Below are positions 23,951 to 32,140 of a DNA stretch of 44,469 bases, piece by piece. Position numbers and translations under genes: made by a program. The notes below the pieces were generated by a model. That model searched no databases, was not told the origin of the DNA, and worked only from the letters and a program-made list of their open reading frames with translations. Numbering within the stretch: position 1 is the stretch's first letter; each line of letters opens with the position of its first letter. This DNA comes from a bacterium CG_4_9_14_3_um_filter_65_15 (GTDB lineage Bacteria > Krumholzibacteriota > Krumholzibacteriia > LZORAL124-64-63), in contig PFVX01000092.1 of NCBI GenBank assembly GCA_002790835.1, positions 1 to 44,469 on the forward strand. The letters are read 5' to 3'.

Positions 23951-25090
23951 ATGCAACTCAACGAGAACCAGAAGATGATCCGCCAGATTGCCCGGGATTT
24001 CGCCCGCAAGAAGCTGGCGCCCATCGCCGCGGAGATCGACCGCACCGGCGAGTTTCCCCTCGCCACCGTCAAGGAGATGGGGGCGCTGGGCTTTCTGGGC
24101 ATGACCGTGCCCGAACAGTACGGGGGCATCGGCGCGGACCTGACCAGCTATGCGCTGGTGGTCGAAGAGGTTTCGGCCGTTTGCGCCAGCCACGGGCTGA
24201 CCGTGGCCGCCCACAACAGCCTCGGCTGCTGGCCGATCGCGCAGCTGGGCAACGAGGAACAGAAGAACCGCTTCCTGCCGCCGGCAGCCGCGGGGGAATC
24301 CCTGCTGTCCTTCGGCCTGACCGAAGCGGGTGCCGGCAGTGACGCCGGTGGGACCCGCACCACCGCCGTCCGTGACGGCGACCACTGGGTCCTCAACGGC
24401 TCGAAGATGTGGATCACCAACAGCCATTACGCCGGCGCCCTGATCATCACCGCCAAGACCGATCCCGAGGCCACCGGCAGCCGCGGCATCAGCGCCTTCC
24501 TGATGCCCACCGACACCCCCGGCTTCACGGTGGAAAAGAAGGAAGACAAGCTGGGGATGCGGGCCAGCGATACCGCGCCGTTGACCCTGGAAAACGTGCG
24601 GGTGCCGGCCGACCTGTTGCTGGGCGAAGAGGGCGAGGGATTCAAGTACTTCATGATGACCCTCGACGGGGGACGCATCTCCATCGCCGCGGTCGCCCTC
24701 GGCATCGCCGTCGGTGCCTATCGGGCGGCCCTGGAATACGCCAAGAAGCGGGAACAATTCGGCCGCCCCATCGCCCGGTTCCAGGCGGTGAGATTCATGC
24801 TGGCCGACATGGCCACCCAGATCCAGGCTTCGCGGTTGTTGACCTACGAGTCCTGTCGGCTGAAGGACAACGGTCAGCCCTACGCGCAGATGGCCGCCAT
24901 GGCCAAGCTGCACGCCAGCGAGACAGCCATGTTCGTCACCGACAAGGCCATCCAGATCCACGGCGGTTACGGCTACACCACAGAATATCCGGTCGAGCGC
25001 ATGTACCGCGACGCCAAGCTCTGCACCATCGGCGAAGGCACCAGCGAGATCCAGCGCATGGTCATCGGCCGCTACGAACTCGATGCTTGA
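23951..25090 (+). CDS. Acyl-CoA dehydrogenase (1)
   Basis: FAD-dependent acyl-CoA dehydrogenases introduce the 2,3 double bond of acyl-CoA and pass electrons to ETF. The 379-residue protein is of family length: N-terminal helical domain (NENQKMIRQIARDFA), the FGLTEAGAGSDAGG and WITNSHYAG middle-domain segments, FGRPIARFQAVRF, and the C-terminal GEGTSEIQRM with catalytic-base candidate Glu362. It opens a same-strand operon with thiolase, hydroxyacyl-CoA dehydrogenase and two more acyl-CoA dehydrogenases, consistent with short-chain or branched acyl-CoA breakdown. Chain length cannot be told from sequence. TGGAG precedes ATG 23951. Confidence 0.93.
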   Translation: MQLNENQKMIRQIARDFARKKLAPIAAEIDRTGEFPLATVKEMGALGFLGMTVPEQYGGIGADLTSYALVVEEVSAVCASHGLTVAAHNSLGCWPIAQLGNEEQKNRFLPPAAAGESLLSFGLTEAGAGSDAGGTRTTAVRDGDHWVLNGSKMWITNSHYAGALIITAKTDPEATGSRGISAFLMPTDTPGFTVEKKEDKLGMRASDTAPLTLENVRVPADLLLGEEGEGFKYFMMTLDGGRISIAAVALGIAVGAYRAALEYAKKREQFGRPIARFQAVRFMLADMATQIQASRLLTYESCRLKDNGQPYAQMAAMAKLHASETAMFVTDKAIQIHGGYGYTTEYPVERMYRDAKLCTIGEGTSEIQRMVIGRYELDA

Positions 25091-25108
25091 TTGCGAAAGG
25101 AGCTCCCT

Positions 25109-26296
25109 GTGAGTAGTAAAGCTGTAATCTGTGAAGCGGTCCGCACTCCCATCGGCAGATTCCAGGGCGGCCTGGCCTCCCTGAGGGCCCCCGAACTGGG
25201 GGCGGTGGTGGTTCGGGCGATCCTCGAGCGTTCCGGAGTCGATCCGGCCTTGATCGACGAAGTGATCATGGGCTGCGTGTGCCAGGCCGGTTTGCGGCAG
25301 AATCCCGCCCGGCAGGCGTCGATCTACGGCGGCGTGCCCAGCAGCGTCAGCGCCGTGACGATCAACAAGGTCTGCGGCAGCGGGCTGAAGGCCGTGGTCC
25401 TGGCCGACCAGGCCATCCGCGCCGGCGACCGGCAGTGCATCATCGCCGGCGGTTTCGAGAACATGAGCCGGATTCCCTACGCTCTGATGACCGCCCGCGA
25501 AGGCCTGCGCCTGGGCGACGGCAAGGTCACCGACCTGCTCGTGCACGACGGCTTGTGGGACATCTACAACGACTTCCACATGGGCATGACCGCCGAATGG
25601 GTGGTCGAGACCTACGACGTCAGCCGCGAGGATCAGGACGCTTTCGCCGCCCGCAGCCACCAGCGCGCCTGCGCGGCCTGGGACGCGGGCAAGTTCGACC
25701 GCGAAGTGGTGCCGGTTGAGGTTCCGCGGCGCAAGGCCGACCCCGTGACGGTCGCCCGCGACGAAGGCCCCCGGGCCGACACCGCGGCGGAAAAATTGGC
25801 CATGCTGCGTCCCGCCTTCAAGCGCGACGGCGGCACCGTGACCGCGGGCAACGCCTCGAGCATCAACGACGGGGCGGCCGCACTGCTGGTCTGCCATCCG
25901 GATTTCGCCGCCGCCAACGGCCTGAAGGTGCGCGCGGTGATCGAAGCCTGGTCCACTGGCGCGGTGGATCCCAAGGAAGTCATGATGGCCCCGGTGACCA
26001 GCGTGCGGAACCTGCTGACCAAGACCGGCCGGGACCTGGCCGACTACGGCCTGTTCGAACTCAACGAGGCGTTCGCGGCCCAGAGCCTGGGCGTGATCCG
26101 CGAACTGGGGCTGGATGAGGAAAAGGTCAACGTCAACGGCGGCGGGGTTTCCCTGGGCCACCCGATCGGATGTTCGGGCGCGCGCATCCTGGTCACCCTG
26201 TTGCACGCCATGGAAGACCGCGGCGTGGGCGACGGGATCGCCAGCCTGTGCCTGGGTGGCGGAGACGCCGTGAGCATGGCCATCTCCCTGGCCTAG
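25109..26296 (+). CDS. Acetyl-CoA acyltransferase (thiolase)
   Basis: Thiolase cleaves 3-ketoacyl-CoA to acetyl-CoA and a shorter acyl-CoA, or runs in reverse. The 395-residue protein has the acyl-enzyme Cys89 ([11 protein letters not shown]), the NEAFAAQ block, the GHPIGCSGA segment with His351, and the second active-site Cys381 ([12 protein letters not shown]). The order matches thiolase I/II. GTG 25109 with AAGGAG six bases upstream is preferred to the TTG at 25091. It starts 18 bases after the preceding dehydrogenase stop. Confidence 0.94.
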   Translation: MSSKAVICEAVRTPIGRFQGGLASLRAPELGAVVVRAILERSGVDPALIDEVIMGCVCQAGLRQNPARQASIYGGVPSSVSAVTINKVCGSGLKAVVLADQAIRAGDRQCIIAGGFENMSRIPYALMTAREGLRLGDGKVTDLLVHDGLWDIYNDFHMGMTAEWVVETYDVSREDQDAFAARSHQRACAAWDAGKFDREVVPVEVPRRKADPVTVARDEGPRADTAAEKLAMLRPAFKRDGGTVTAGNASSINDGAAALLVCHPDFAAANGLKVRAVIEAWSTGAVDPKEVMMAPVTSVRNLLTKTGRDLADYGLFELNEAFAAQSLGVIRELGLDEEKVNVNGGGVSLGHPIGCSGARILVTLLHAMEDRGVGDGIASLCLGGGDAVSMAISLA

Positions 26297-26326
26297 CCGG
26301 GAATCGACCGCAGAAAGGACGCAAGC

Positions 26327-27169
26327 ATGAAAGTCACGGTGATCGGCGGCGGGACCATGGGCAACGGCATCGCCCACGTGTTCGCCCAGTTCGGCAACGA
26401 GACCAACCTGGTGGACGTGAAGCAGGATTACCTGGACCGGGCCATGAACACCATCGAGAAGAACCTGAACCGGCAGGTCAAGAAGGAGAAGATCGCCCAG
26501 GCCGAGGCCGAGTCCACCCTGGCCCGCCTGCATCCGTCCACGACGCTGGACGTTGCCGCGGACAGCGGCCTGGTGATCGAGGCGGTTTTCGAGAGTTTCA
26601 GCGTCAAGCAGGACATCTTCAAGCAGCTCGACGGCATCTGCAAACCGGACGCGATCCTGGCCAGCAACACTTCGAGCATCTCGCTGACCAAGATCGCCGC
26701 CTGCACAAGCAGGCCGCAGAACGTCATCGGTATGCATTTCATGAATCCGGTGCCGGTGATGAAGCTGGTCGAAGTGATCTGCGGGCAGGCGACGAGCGAG
26801 GAAACCCTGAGCAGGGTCACCGGTTGGGCCGAGGACCTGGACAAGGTGCCGGTGACGGTGCAGGACTATCCGGGTTTCATCTCCAACCGCGTGCTCATGC
26901 CCATGATCAACGAGGCGGTGTACTGCCTGATGGAGGGTGTGGCGGAGCGCGACGCCATCGATACGGTGATGAAGCTGGGCATGGCCCACCCCATGGGACC
27001 GCTGACCCTGGCCGACTTCATCGGTCTGGACGTCTGCCTGGACATCATGGAGGTCCTGTACGAAGGCTTCGGCGACAGCAAGTACCGACCCTGCCCGCTG
27101 CTGCGGCGCATGGTTGACGCGGGTCAACTGGGGCGCAAGAGCGGCAAGGGCTTTTACGAATACGCATGA
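26327..27169 (+). CDS. 3-hydroxybutyryl-CoA (3-hydroxyacyl-CoA) dehydrogenase
   Basis: This NAD(P)-linked enzyme interconverts 3-hydroxyacyl- and 3-ketoacyl-CoA. The 280-residue stand-alone form shows the Rossmann motif IGGGTMGNGIA at the N-terminus, NTSSISLTKIA, the family signature GMHFMNPVPVMKLVE with the catalytic His, then GFISNRVLMPMINEA and a C-terminal LGRKSGKGFYEY. It has no fused crotonase domain, unlike FadB. AAAGGA precedes ATG 26327. The stop overlaps an in-frame ATG (27166) of the next gene's frame, though that gene more likely starts at 27205. Confidence 0.94.
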   Translation: MKVTVIGGGTMGNGIAHVFAQFGNETNLVDVKQDYLDRAMNTIEKNLNRQVKKEKIAQAEAESTLARLHPSTTLDVAADSGLVIEAVFESFSVKQDIFKQLDGICKPDAILASNTSSISLTKIAACTSRPQNVIGMHFMNPVPVMKLVEVICGQATSEETLSRVTGWAEDLDKVPVTVQDYPGFISNRVLMPMINEAVYCLMEGVAERDAIDTVMKLGMAHPMGPLTLADFIGLDVCLDIMEVLYEGFGDSKYRPCPLLRRMVDAGQLGRKSGKGFYEYA

Positions 27170-27204
27170 CGCGGGCCGACGGCGGCCGCAACAAGGAGTC
27201 AGCC

Positions 27205-28347
27205 GTGAAATTCGAACTGAGCGAACAGCAACGCATGATTCGGGACATGGCCCGGGATTTCGCGACCAAGGAAGTCGCACCCCAGGCGGCGGAGAACGAC
27301 GCTGAGGAACGCTTCCCCGCCGAACTGGTGGGGAGGATGGGCGAGCTTGGGTTCATGGGCATGAACGTGGCCGAGAAGTACGGCGGCTCGGGACTGGACA
27401 CTCTGTGTTATGTGCTGGCCATGGAGGAGATCAGCAAGGCCTGCGCCTCCACGGGTGTGATCATGTCGGTGAACAACTCCCTGGTCTGCTGGCCCCTGGA
27501 GACCTACGGCACCGAGGAGCAGAAGCAGACCTGGCTGGCGCCCCTGGCCCGCGGGGAAAAGCTGGGGGCCTATTGCCTGAGCGAGCCCAACGCCGGCACC
27601 GACGCGGCCAACCAGCAGACCTTCGCCAAGCCCGACGGCGACGGCTGGGTCATCAACGGGATGAAGAACTTCATCACCAACGGCGCCCACGCCGACACCC
27701 TGATCGTGTTCGCCCAGACCAACCCGGCACTGCGGCACAAGGGGATCCGGGCCTTCATCGTCGAAAAGACCGACCCCGGTTTTTCGGTGATCCGCAAGGA
27801 GGACAAGATGGGCATCCGGGCCTCCGAGACCTCCCAACTGGCTCTGGACGGGGTCAAGGTCGGCCCCGAACGGGTTCTCGGAGACGAGGGCACCGGCTTC
27901 AGGATCGCCATGAGCACCCTGGACGGCGGCCGCATCGGGATCGCCTCCCAGGCCCTGGGTATCAGCGCCGCCGCCTACGAAGCCGCGCGGTTGTACGCCC
28001 TGCAGCGGGAGCAGTTCGGCAAGCCCATCGCCTCCTTTCAGGCCATCCAGTGGAAGATTGCCGACATGGTCCTGCGGCTGGAGGCGGCCCGCCTGCTGAC
28101 CTACCGTGCGGCCTGGACCAAGGAGCAGGGCGGCAGCTACAGCCGGGAGGCCGCCATGGCCAAATTGGCTGCCAGCGAAGCGTCCCATTTCATCACCAAC
28201 GAGGCGGTGCAGATCTTCGGCGGCAACGGGTACTCCAAGGAATACCCCGTGGAGCGGCATTTCCGGGACGCCAAGATCACCGAGATTTACGAGGGCACCA
28301 GCGAGGCCCAGCGCATGGTGATCTCAGCCCAGGAATTCAAGAAGTAA
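27205..28347 (+). CDS. Acyl-CoA dehydrogenase (2)
   Basis: A second acyl-CoA dehydrogenase of 380 residues: KFELSEQQRMIRDMARDFA start, the YCLSEPNAGTDAANQ middle domain, FITNGAHADT, FGKPIASFQAIQW, and YEGTSEAQRM with catalytic-base candidate Glu363. The IYEGT form fits short/medium-chain enzymes. GTG 27205 has AAGGAG upstream; the ATG at 27166 overlaps the previous stop and would add 13 residues with no family match. It is close to its two neighbours but not identical, so it is an operon paralogue that may differ in chain-length preference. Confidence 0.93.
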   Translation: MKFELSEQQRMIRDMARDFATKEVAPQAAENDAEERFPAELVGRMGELGFMGMNVAEKYGGSGLDTLCYVLAMEEISKACASTGVIMSVNNSLVCWPLETYGTEEQKQTWLAPLARGEKLGAYCLSEPNAGTDAANQQTFAKPDGDGWVINGMKNFITNGAHADTLIVFAQTNPALRHKGIRAFIVEKTDPGFSVIRKEDKMGIRASETSQLALDGVKVGPERVLGDEGTGFRIAMSTLDGGRIGIASQALGISAAAYEAARLYALQREQFGKPIASFQAIQWKIADMVLRLEAARLLTYRAAWTKEQGGSYSREAAMAKLAASEASHFITNEAVQIFGGNGYSKEYPVERHFRDAKITEIYEGTSEAQRMVISAQEFKK

Positions 28348-28365
28348 GCATCGAGCACCCATCCC

Positions 28366-28386
28366 GGGGGCTGCCCAGCGGCCCCC
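28366..28386 (+). other. Intra-operon hairpin between two dehydrogenase genes
   Basis: GGGGGCTG (28366-28373) pairs with CGGCCCCC (28379-28386), with one G-T pair and a CCCAG loop, followed by GTTTCCCTT. It is too weak in T-run for a sure terminator. It may attenuate the last gene or mark a processing site. Confidence 0.45.
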
Positions 28387-28409
28387 GTTTCCCTTCCGGA
28401 GAATCTGCC

Positions 28410-29555
28410 ATGGATTTCGACCTTAGCCAGAACCAGACCATGTTCCGGGATATGGTGCGGGACTTCGCTCGCAAGGAGATCGCGCCCATCGCCCAGGAGA
28501 TGGACGAGCAGAGCGGTATGCCGGACGACCTCATCGCCAAGATGCGCGACAGCGGGTTCTTCGGTCTGGCCTTTCCCGAGCAGTACGGCGGGCTGGGCGC
28601 CGACACCGTGACCTACGGTCTGGTGGTCGAGGAACTGGCCAAGGCCAGCGCCGGCGTGTGCGTCATGTTGACGGTCCACAACAGCGTGGGCAGCTACCCC
28701 GTGGCCATGTTCGGCAGCGAGGACATCAAGCGGGAATACCTGCCTCGCATGGCGGCGGGGGAGATCGCGGCCTTCTGCGTCACCGAACCCGGCGCCGGAA
28801 GCGACGCCGCAGCCCTGACCACCACCGCCCGCAAGGACGGCGACGCTTACATCCTGGACGGCAGCAAGATCTTCGTGACCAACGGGTCGCGGGCCGCGTT
28901 TTTCGTCGTGGTGGCCCGCACTCCCGGCACCACCGGTCACCGGGACACCCACGCGTTCATCGTTCCGCGCGAAACGCCGGGGCTGACCGTCGGCAAGAAG
29001 GAAGACAAGATGGGCCTGCGGGCCAGCGATACCACGGTGGTGGATTTTTCCGGCGCCAAGGTGCCGGCAGCCTGCCTGCTCGGGTCCGAAGGCGACGGCT
29101 TCAAGATCGCCATGGCCGCCCTGGACGGCGGGCGCATCGGGATCGCGTTCCAGGCCCTGGGCATCGGGATGGCCTGCCTGGAGGAGGCGGTCCGCTATGC
29201 GGCGGTGCGGGAGCAGTTCGGAAAACCGTTGCTGAAGCAGCCGGTGATCGGCAACATGATCGCCGACATGGGCACCGAGCTCGAAGCGGCTCGCCTGCTG
29301 GCCCTGCAGGCGGCCTGGCTCAAGGACAGCGGCCGGCCCTACGGCAAGCAGGCCGCCATGGCCAAGCTGGCCAGCAGCGAAGCCGCCTGGAGGGCTGCCG
29401 ACAAGGCGGTCCAGATCCATGGGGGCTACGGGTTCTGCAAGGAATATCCCGTCGAACGCTATTACCGGGACGTGAGGGTCACACGCATCTACGAGGGAAC
29501 CAGCGAGATCCAGCGCCTGGTCATCGCCCGGCATCTGGGCCGCGATTACGTCTGA
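28410..29555 (+). CDS. Acyl-CoA dehydrogenase (3)
   Basis: A third acyl-CoA dehydrogenase of 381 residues starting DFDLSQNQTMFRDMVRDFA, with FCVTEPGAGSDAAAL, FVTNGSRAAFF, FGKPLLKQPVIGNM, and YEGTSEIQRLVI with catalytic-base candidate Glu362. ATG 28410 follows a GGAGA site. The open frame continues upstream to 27405 but there it is only the wrong-frame reading of the previous gene. It closes the operon; its stop lies in a palindrome shared with the convergent DUF2752 gene. Confidence 0.93.
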   Translation: MDFDLSQNQTMFRDMVRDFARKEIAPIAQEMDEQSGMPDDLIAKMRDSGFFGLAFPEQYGGLGADTVTYGLVVEELAKASAGVCVMLTVHNSVGSYPVAMFGSEDIKREYLPRMAAGEIAAFCVTEPGAGSDAAALTTTARKDGDAYILDGSKIFVTNGSRAAFFVVVARTPGTTGHRDTHAFIVPRETPGLTVGKKEDKMGLRASDTTVVDFSGAKVPAACLLGSEGDGFKIAMAALDGGRIGIAFQALGIGMACLEEAVRYAAVREQFGKPLLKQPVIGNMIADMGTELEAARLLALQAAWLKDSGRPYGKQAAMAKLASSEAAWRAADKAVQIHGGYGFCKEYPVERYYRDVRVTRIYEGTSEIQRLVIARHLGRDYV

Positions 29556-29564
29556 CCGGTCAGA
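29551..29564. other. 14-base palindrome spanning two convergent stops
   Basis: TCTGACCGGTCAGA is a perfect palindrome holding the dehydrogenase TGA (29553-29555) and the reverse-strand stop of the DUF2752 gene (29560-29562). The genes are only four bases apart, so a shared transcript end must lie inside or beyond the coding regions. Confidence 0.4.
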
Positions 29565-29970
29565 TCAGGCGCCACACCTCGTAGAGCCAATTCGCCATGA
29601 TCCCCAGCACCACCATGCCGATCACCACCCTTTTTTCCGGGGCGGAAAACTGCGGCCGGATCCGCCAGGCCGGCCGGAGCGTGGCGACGACCGCCCACAG
29701 GAAGGTGGCACCTCCGGCGGCCAGGAAACCGACGGCAAGAGGGTTGTAGCGCAGGGCGCTGCGGGGATGCCCCTGCAGGAGCGCGACCACGGCGTGGGTG
29801 CTGCCGCAGGTGGGGCAGGGGACGCCGGTGACGTCACGGATCGGGCAGAAGACCAGCTGGATGAGGCGATGGTGCCAAAGGAAAACGAAGATCGCGGCAA
29901 TTCCCGTCAATAAACCCAGACCCAATACGGTCAACCGGAACAGGGGCGAGGTTTCCGGGCGAATCTTCAT
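29560..29970 (-). CDS. DUF2752 membrane protein
   Basis: The 136-residue protein has an N-terminal membrane segment (LTVLGLGLLTGIAAIFVFLW), then the DUF2752 core CPIRDVTGVPCPTCGSTHA (42-60) with three Cys and a His that could bind metal, and two further membrane helices. The family is widespread and functionally unknown; its Cys motif is diagnostic. ATG 29970 overlaps the stop of the upstream Yip1-domain gene (ATGA), so the two are coupled. Confidence 0.87.
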   Translation of the reverse strand: MKIRPETSPLFRLTVLGLGLLTGIAAIFVFLWHHRLIQLVFCPIRDVTGVPCPTCGSTHAVVALLQGHPRSALRYNPLAVGFLAAGGATFLWAVVATLRPAWRIRPQFSAPEKRVVIGMVVLGIMANWLYEVWRLI

Positions 29971-30650
29971 GGCATGGCGAGCATGAGAAACGTGATCAAA
30001 CTCCCGCCGAATACGGTCAAGAGAATCAGGGATGTCACCAGGACCGCAACCACCGCCTTCCAGGGCTCGGTCTGGTGAATTGCGGTGAGGCCGATGATCA
30101 GAATTATCACCTCCCATATTACCGCAATTCCGTTGCCGCAAAAAGGAATAATCGCCAACAGCAAGGCGGCCAGGGAGTAGGTGCTGACCCGGAATGTGGC
30201 CTCGAAGCCCAGGCGGTTGCCCCCCAGGAGCGCCAGAAACATATGGACCAACGCGGCCTGGGCGAAGGTGAAGACCGTGACGATCAGGGGGCTGAACATG
30301 AAGATGAAGAACGAATAGATGGGGCCACGCAGAACCCGGCCCAGGTTTTCCTGGACCAGAACCTGCAGGGAGCTGCCGGTCATGGCCCACAACCAGCCGA
30401 GGAAGGACCCGAAGGCGCCGCTGACGATGGCGAACAACAGGGGTTGCTGCCAGCCGACGGCCGTGGGCATCCGGCCGAAGAAGCGGGAGGGGGCCAGGAG
30501 CACGTCCTTGAGTGTCAGATAAAGGGCGTTGAGGAAGCCGTAGCGTTCCCGCCGTTCCCAGGGGGGAAGTTGCAGACCCGCGTCACCTGGGCCGGTGGAC
30601 CATGGCCCGCCGTCGCTGTCATATTCGTGATGCCGTTTCGATCGAATCAT
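29967..30650 (-). CDS. Yip1-domain membrane protein
   Basis: The 227-residue protein has a hydrophilic N-terminus (about 50 residues) and then several membrane helices in the Yip1/YIF1 pattern (APSRFFGRMPTAVGWQQPLLFA, then GGNRLGFEATFRVSTYSLAALLL). Bacterial members are of unknown function; eukaryotic Yip1 acts in vesicle traffic and says little here. ATG 30650 follows a GAGG site and lies 24 bases from the symporter stop, so it may share the symporter transcript. It overlaps DUF2752 downstream. Confidence 0.82.
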   Translation of the reverse strand: MIRSKRHHEYDSDGGPWSTGPGDAGLQLPPWERRERYGFLNALYLTLKDVLLAPSRFFGRMPTAVGWQQPLLFAIVSGAFGSFLGWLWAMTGSSLQVLVQENLGRVLRGPIYSFFIFMFSPLIVTVFTFAQAALVHMFLALLGGNRLGFEATFRVSTYSLAALLLAIIPFCGNGIAVIWEVIILIIGLTAIHQTEPWKAVVAVLVTSLILLTVFGGSLITFLMLAMP

Positions 30651-30673
30651 CTACCTCGCCCTGGTCCCGCTCC

Positions 30674-31978
30674 TTACGCAGGATCCTGATGGTTGTTGCC
30701 GACAATATCAGTCAGAACGCCCAGTTCGCCCTCATTATGTGCAATGACCACCGCTCCGCAACTGTCGCTCCAGACGTTGACGGCGGTGCGGCACATATCC
30801 AGAACCGGGTCGATGGCCAGGATCAGGGCGATGCCCTCGAGCGGCAGCCCCACGGCGTCGAGGATGATGGAGATCATCACCAGGCCCGCCGCCGGGATGC
30901 CGGCGGCCCCGATGCTCGCCAGCAGCGCCGTCAGGACCACCACCACCTGCGCGCCCAAGCCGAGGCTCACCCCGTACGCCTGAGCGATGAACAAGGCGGC
31001 GATGCACTCATAGAGCGCGGTTCCGTCCATGTTGATGGTGGCGCCCAGCGGGAGCACGAAGCTGGTGACGCGGTTGCTCACCCCGGCGCCGTTCTCGATG
31101 CGGTCCATGGTCAGCGGCAGGGTGGCCGACGAGCTTCGCGTGGAAAAGGCGGTCAGCAGGGCCGGCGCCATGATGCGGGCGTGACGGCCCGCCGGCAACC
31201 GCCCCACCAGGCGCACGAGCAGGGGCAGGGTGACGGTGGCGTGGAAGACCAGCGCCGCCAGCACGGTCAGCCCGTACTTGAGCAGGGGCAGGAAGGCGGC
31301 GAATCCGCTGGTGGCGGTGACCTTGGCCATCAGGCCGAAGATGCCCAGGGGCGCGGTCATGATCACCCAGCCGGTGATGGTCATCATGACGGCGAACAGC
31401 GACTCCCAGAACAGGAGCTGGGCCGCCCGGTGCTCGGGACTCAGGGAGCCGACGGCGATACCGAACAGCAGGCAGAAGAAGATCAGCGGCAGCATCTGGC
31501 CCTCGGCCGCGGCGGCCACGGGGTTGACCGGCACCATGCGCTGGATGATGCCCACCAGGTCGGAGGCGCTCCCCTGCTGCAATTGGGCGGCCATCTGCGG
31601 GTCCTGCAGGGTCAGGCCGAGCTCGGGGCCGACCGGGACGCCGCCGGGGATGCCCGGCCGGATGAGGTTGACCAGGATCAGGCCGGTCAGGATGGCCAGC
31701 AGGCTGGTGGTGATGTACCAGGTGAAGGTGCGGGTGAACAGGCGGCCCAGGCCGCGGCCTGAGCCGGCGCTCGCCACTCCGGAAATGATGCTGCCGGTTA
31801 TCAAGGGCACGATGACCATGCGCAGGGCGCGCAGAAACAGCGCGCCCAGGAAGTCGAACAGGGCATAAGGTTCGAAACCGCCCGGCAGCACGTGGCCGCG
31901 CGGCCACAACAGGCCGGCGCCCCCGCCCAGGATCAGGGCGAGCAGGATCTGCAACGGGAGGTTGCGTTTGAGATTCAT
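30674..31978 (-). CDS. Dicarboxylate/amino-acid:cation symporter (DAACS/SDF family)
   Basis: These carriers take up glutamate, aspartate, C4-dicarboxylates or serine with H+ or Na+. The 434-residue protein has eight membrane helices plus re-entrant loops: RALRMVIVPLITGSIISGVAS, the serine-rich loop STRSSSATLPLT, the cation site NMDGTALYE, and the substrate region DPVLDMCRTAVNVWSDSCGAVV where Asp and Arg contact substrate. The Arg suggests an acidic substrate. A -35/-10 pair with perfect 17-base spacing sits upstream. Two small membrane genes follow on the same strand. Confidence 0.92.
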   Translation of the reverse strand: MNLKRNLPLQILLALILGGGAGLLWPRGHVLPGGFEPYALFDFLGALFLRALRMVIVPLITGSIISGVASAGSGRGLGRLFTRTFTWYITTSLLAILTGLILVNLIRPGIPGGVPVGPELGLTLQDPQMAAQLQQGSASDLVGIIQRMVPVNPVAAAAEGQMLPLIFFCLLFGIAVGSLSPEHRAAQLLFWESLFAVMMTITGWVIMTAPLGIFGLMAKVTATSGFAAFLPLLKYGLTVLAALVFHATVTLPLLVRLVGRLPAGRHARIMAPALLTAFSTRSSSATLPLTMDRIENGAGVSNRVTSFVLPLGATINMDGTALYECIAALFIAQAYGVSLGLGAQVVVVLTALLASIGAAGIPAAGLVMISIILDAVGLPLEGIALILAIDPVLDMCRTAVNVWSDSCGAVVIAHNEGELGVLTDIVGNNHQDPA

Positions 31979-32010
31979 GGTTTTTCCGGGTGGTGTCTCA
32001 TCTTGGGGGG

Positions 32011-32039
32011 ATCATACCCGGCCCGGACCCCGGGGGCAA
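32011..32039 (-). promoter_or_regulatory. Sigma-70 promoter of the symporter gene
   Basis: On the reverse strand TTGCCC (32039-32034) and TATGAT (32016-32011) are 17 bases apart; the -10 matches five of six positions and the -35 four. It is back to back with the pepA promoter; the two -35 elements are only three bases apart. Confidence 0.6.
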
Positions 32040-32042
32040 TCG

Positions 32043-32070
32043 TTGCGTTCGCCGGGCAGGGTGCTAAACT
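32043..32070 (+). promoter_or_regulatory. Candidate pepA promoter
   Basis: TTGCGT (32043-32048) and TAAACT (32065-32070) are 16 bases apart, matching three and four consensus positions. Transcription would start near 32077, only about 13 bases before the hairpin at 32090. Confidence 0.45.
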
Positions 32071-32089
32071 ATCTCCCTGAATTCGATGC

Positions 32090-32108
32090 AGCGGCCCGGC
32101 CGCTTTTA
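32090..32108 (+). terminator. Terminator-like hairpin in the pepA leader
   Basis: AGCGGCC-C-GGCCGCT (32090-32104) is a perfect repeat giving a six-base-pair stem with a three-base loop, followed by TTTATTT. No gene on this strand ends upstream for about 2.5 kb. If the nearby promoter is real, this would be an early attenuator in the pepA 5' leader. Confidence 0.5.
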
Positions 32109-32140
32109 TTTCCGCTAGCCCATCCCCAAGGAGCATGGCC

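Noticed and set aside
23909-27280. 1123-codon reverse-strand open frame opposite the acyl-CoA oxidation genes
   Set aside because: Composition is His/Gln/Val-rich antisense, with no motifs; three well-recognised enzymes are on the other strand.
27405-28409. Extended N-terminus of acyl-CoA dehydrogenase 3
   Set aside because: It is the wrong-frame reading of dehydrogenase 2; the family start is at 28410 with its own ribosome site.
30602-31762. Forward-strand 386-codon frame opposite the symporter
   Set aside because: Antisense shadow, rich in Gln, Asp and His; the symporter motifs on the reverse strand are unambiguous.
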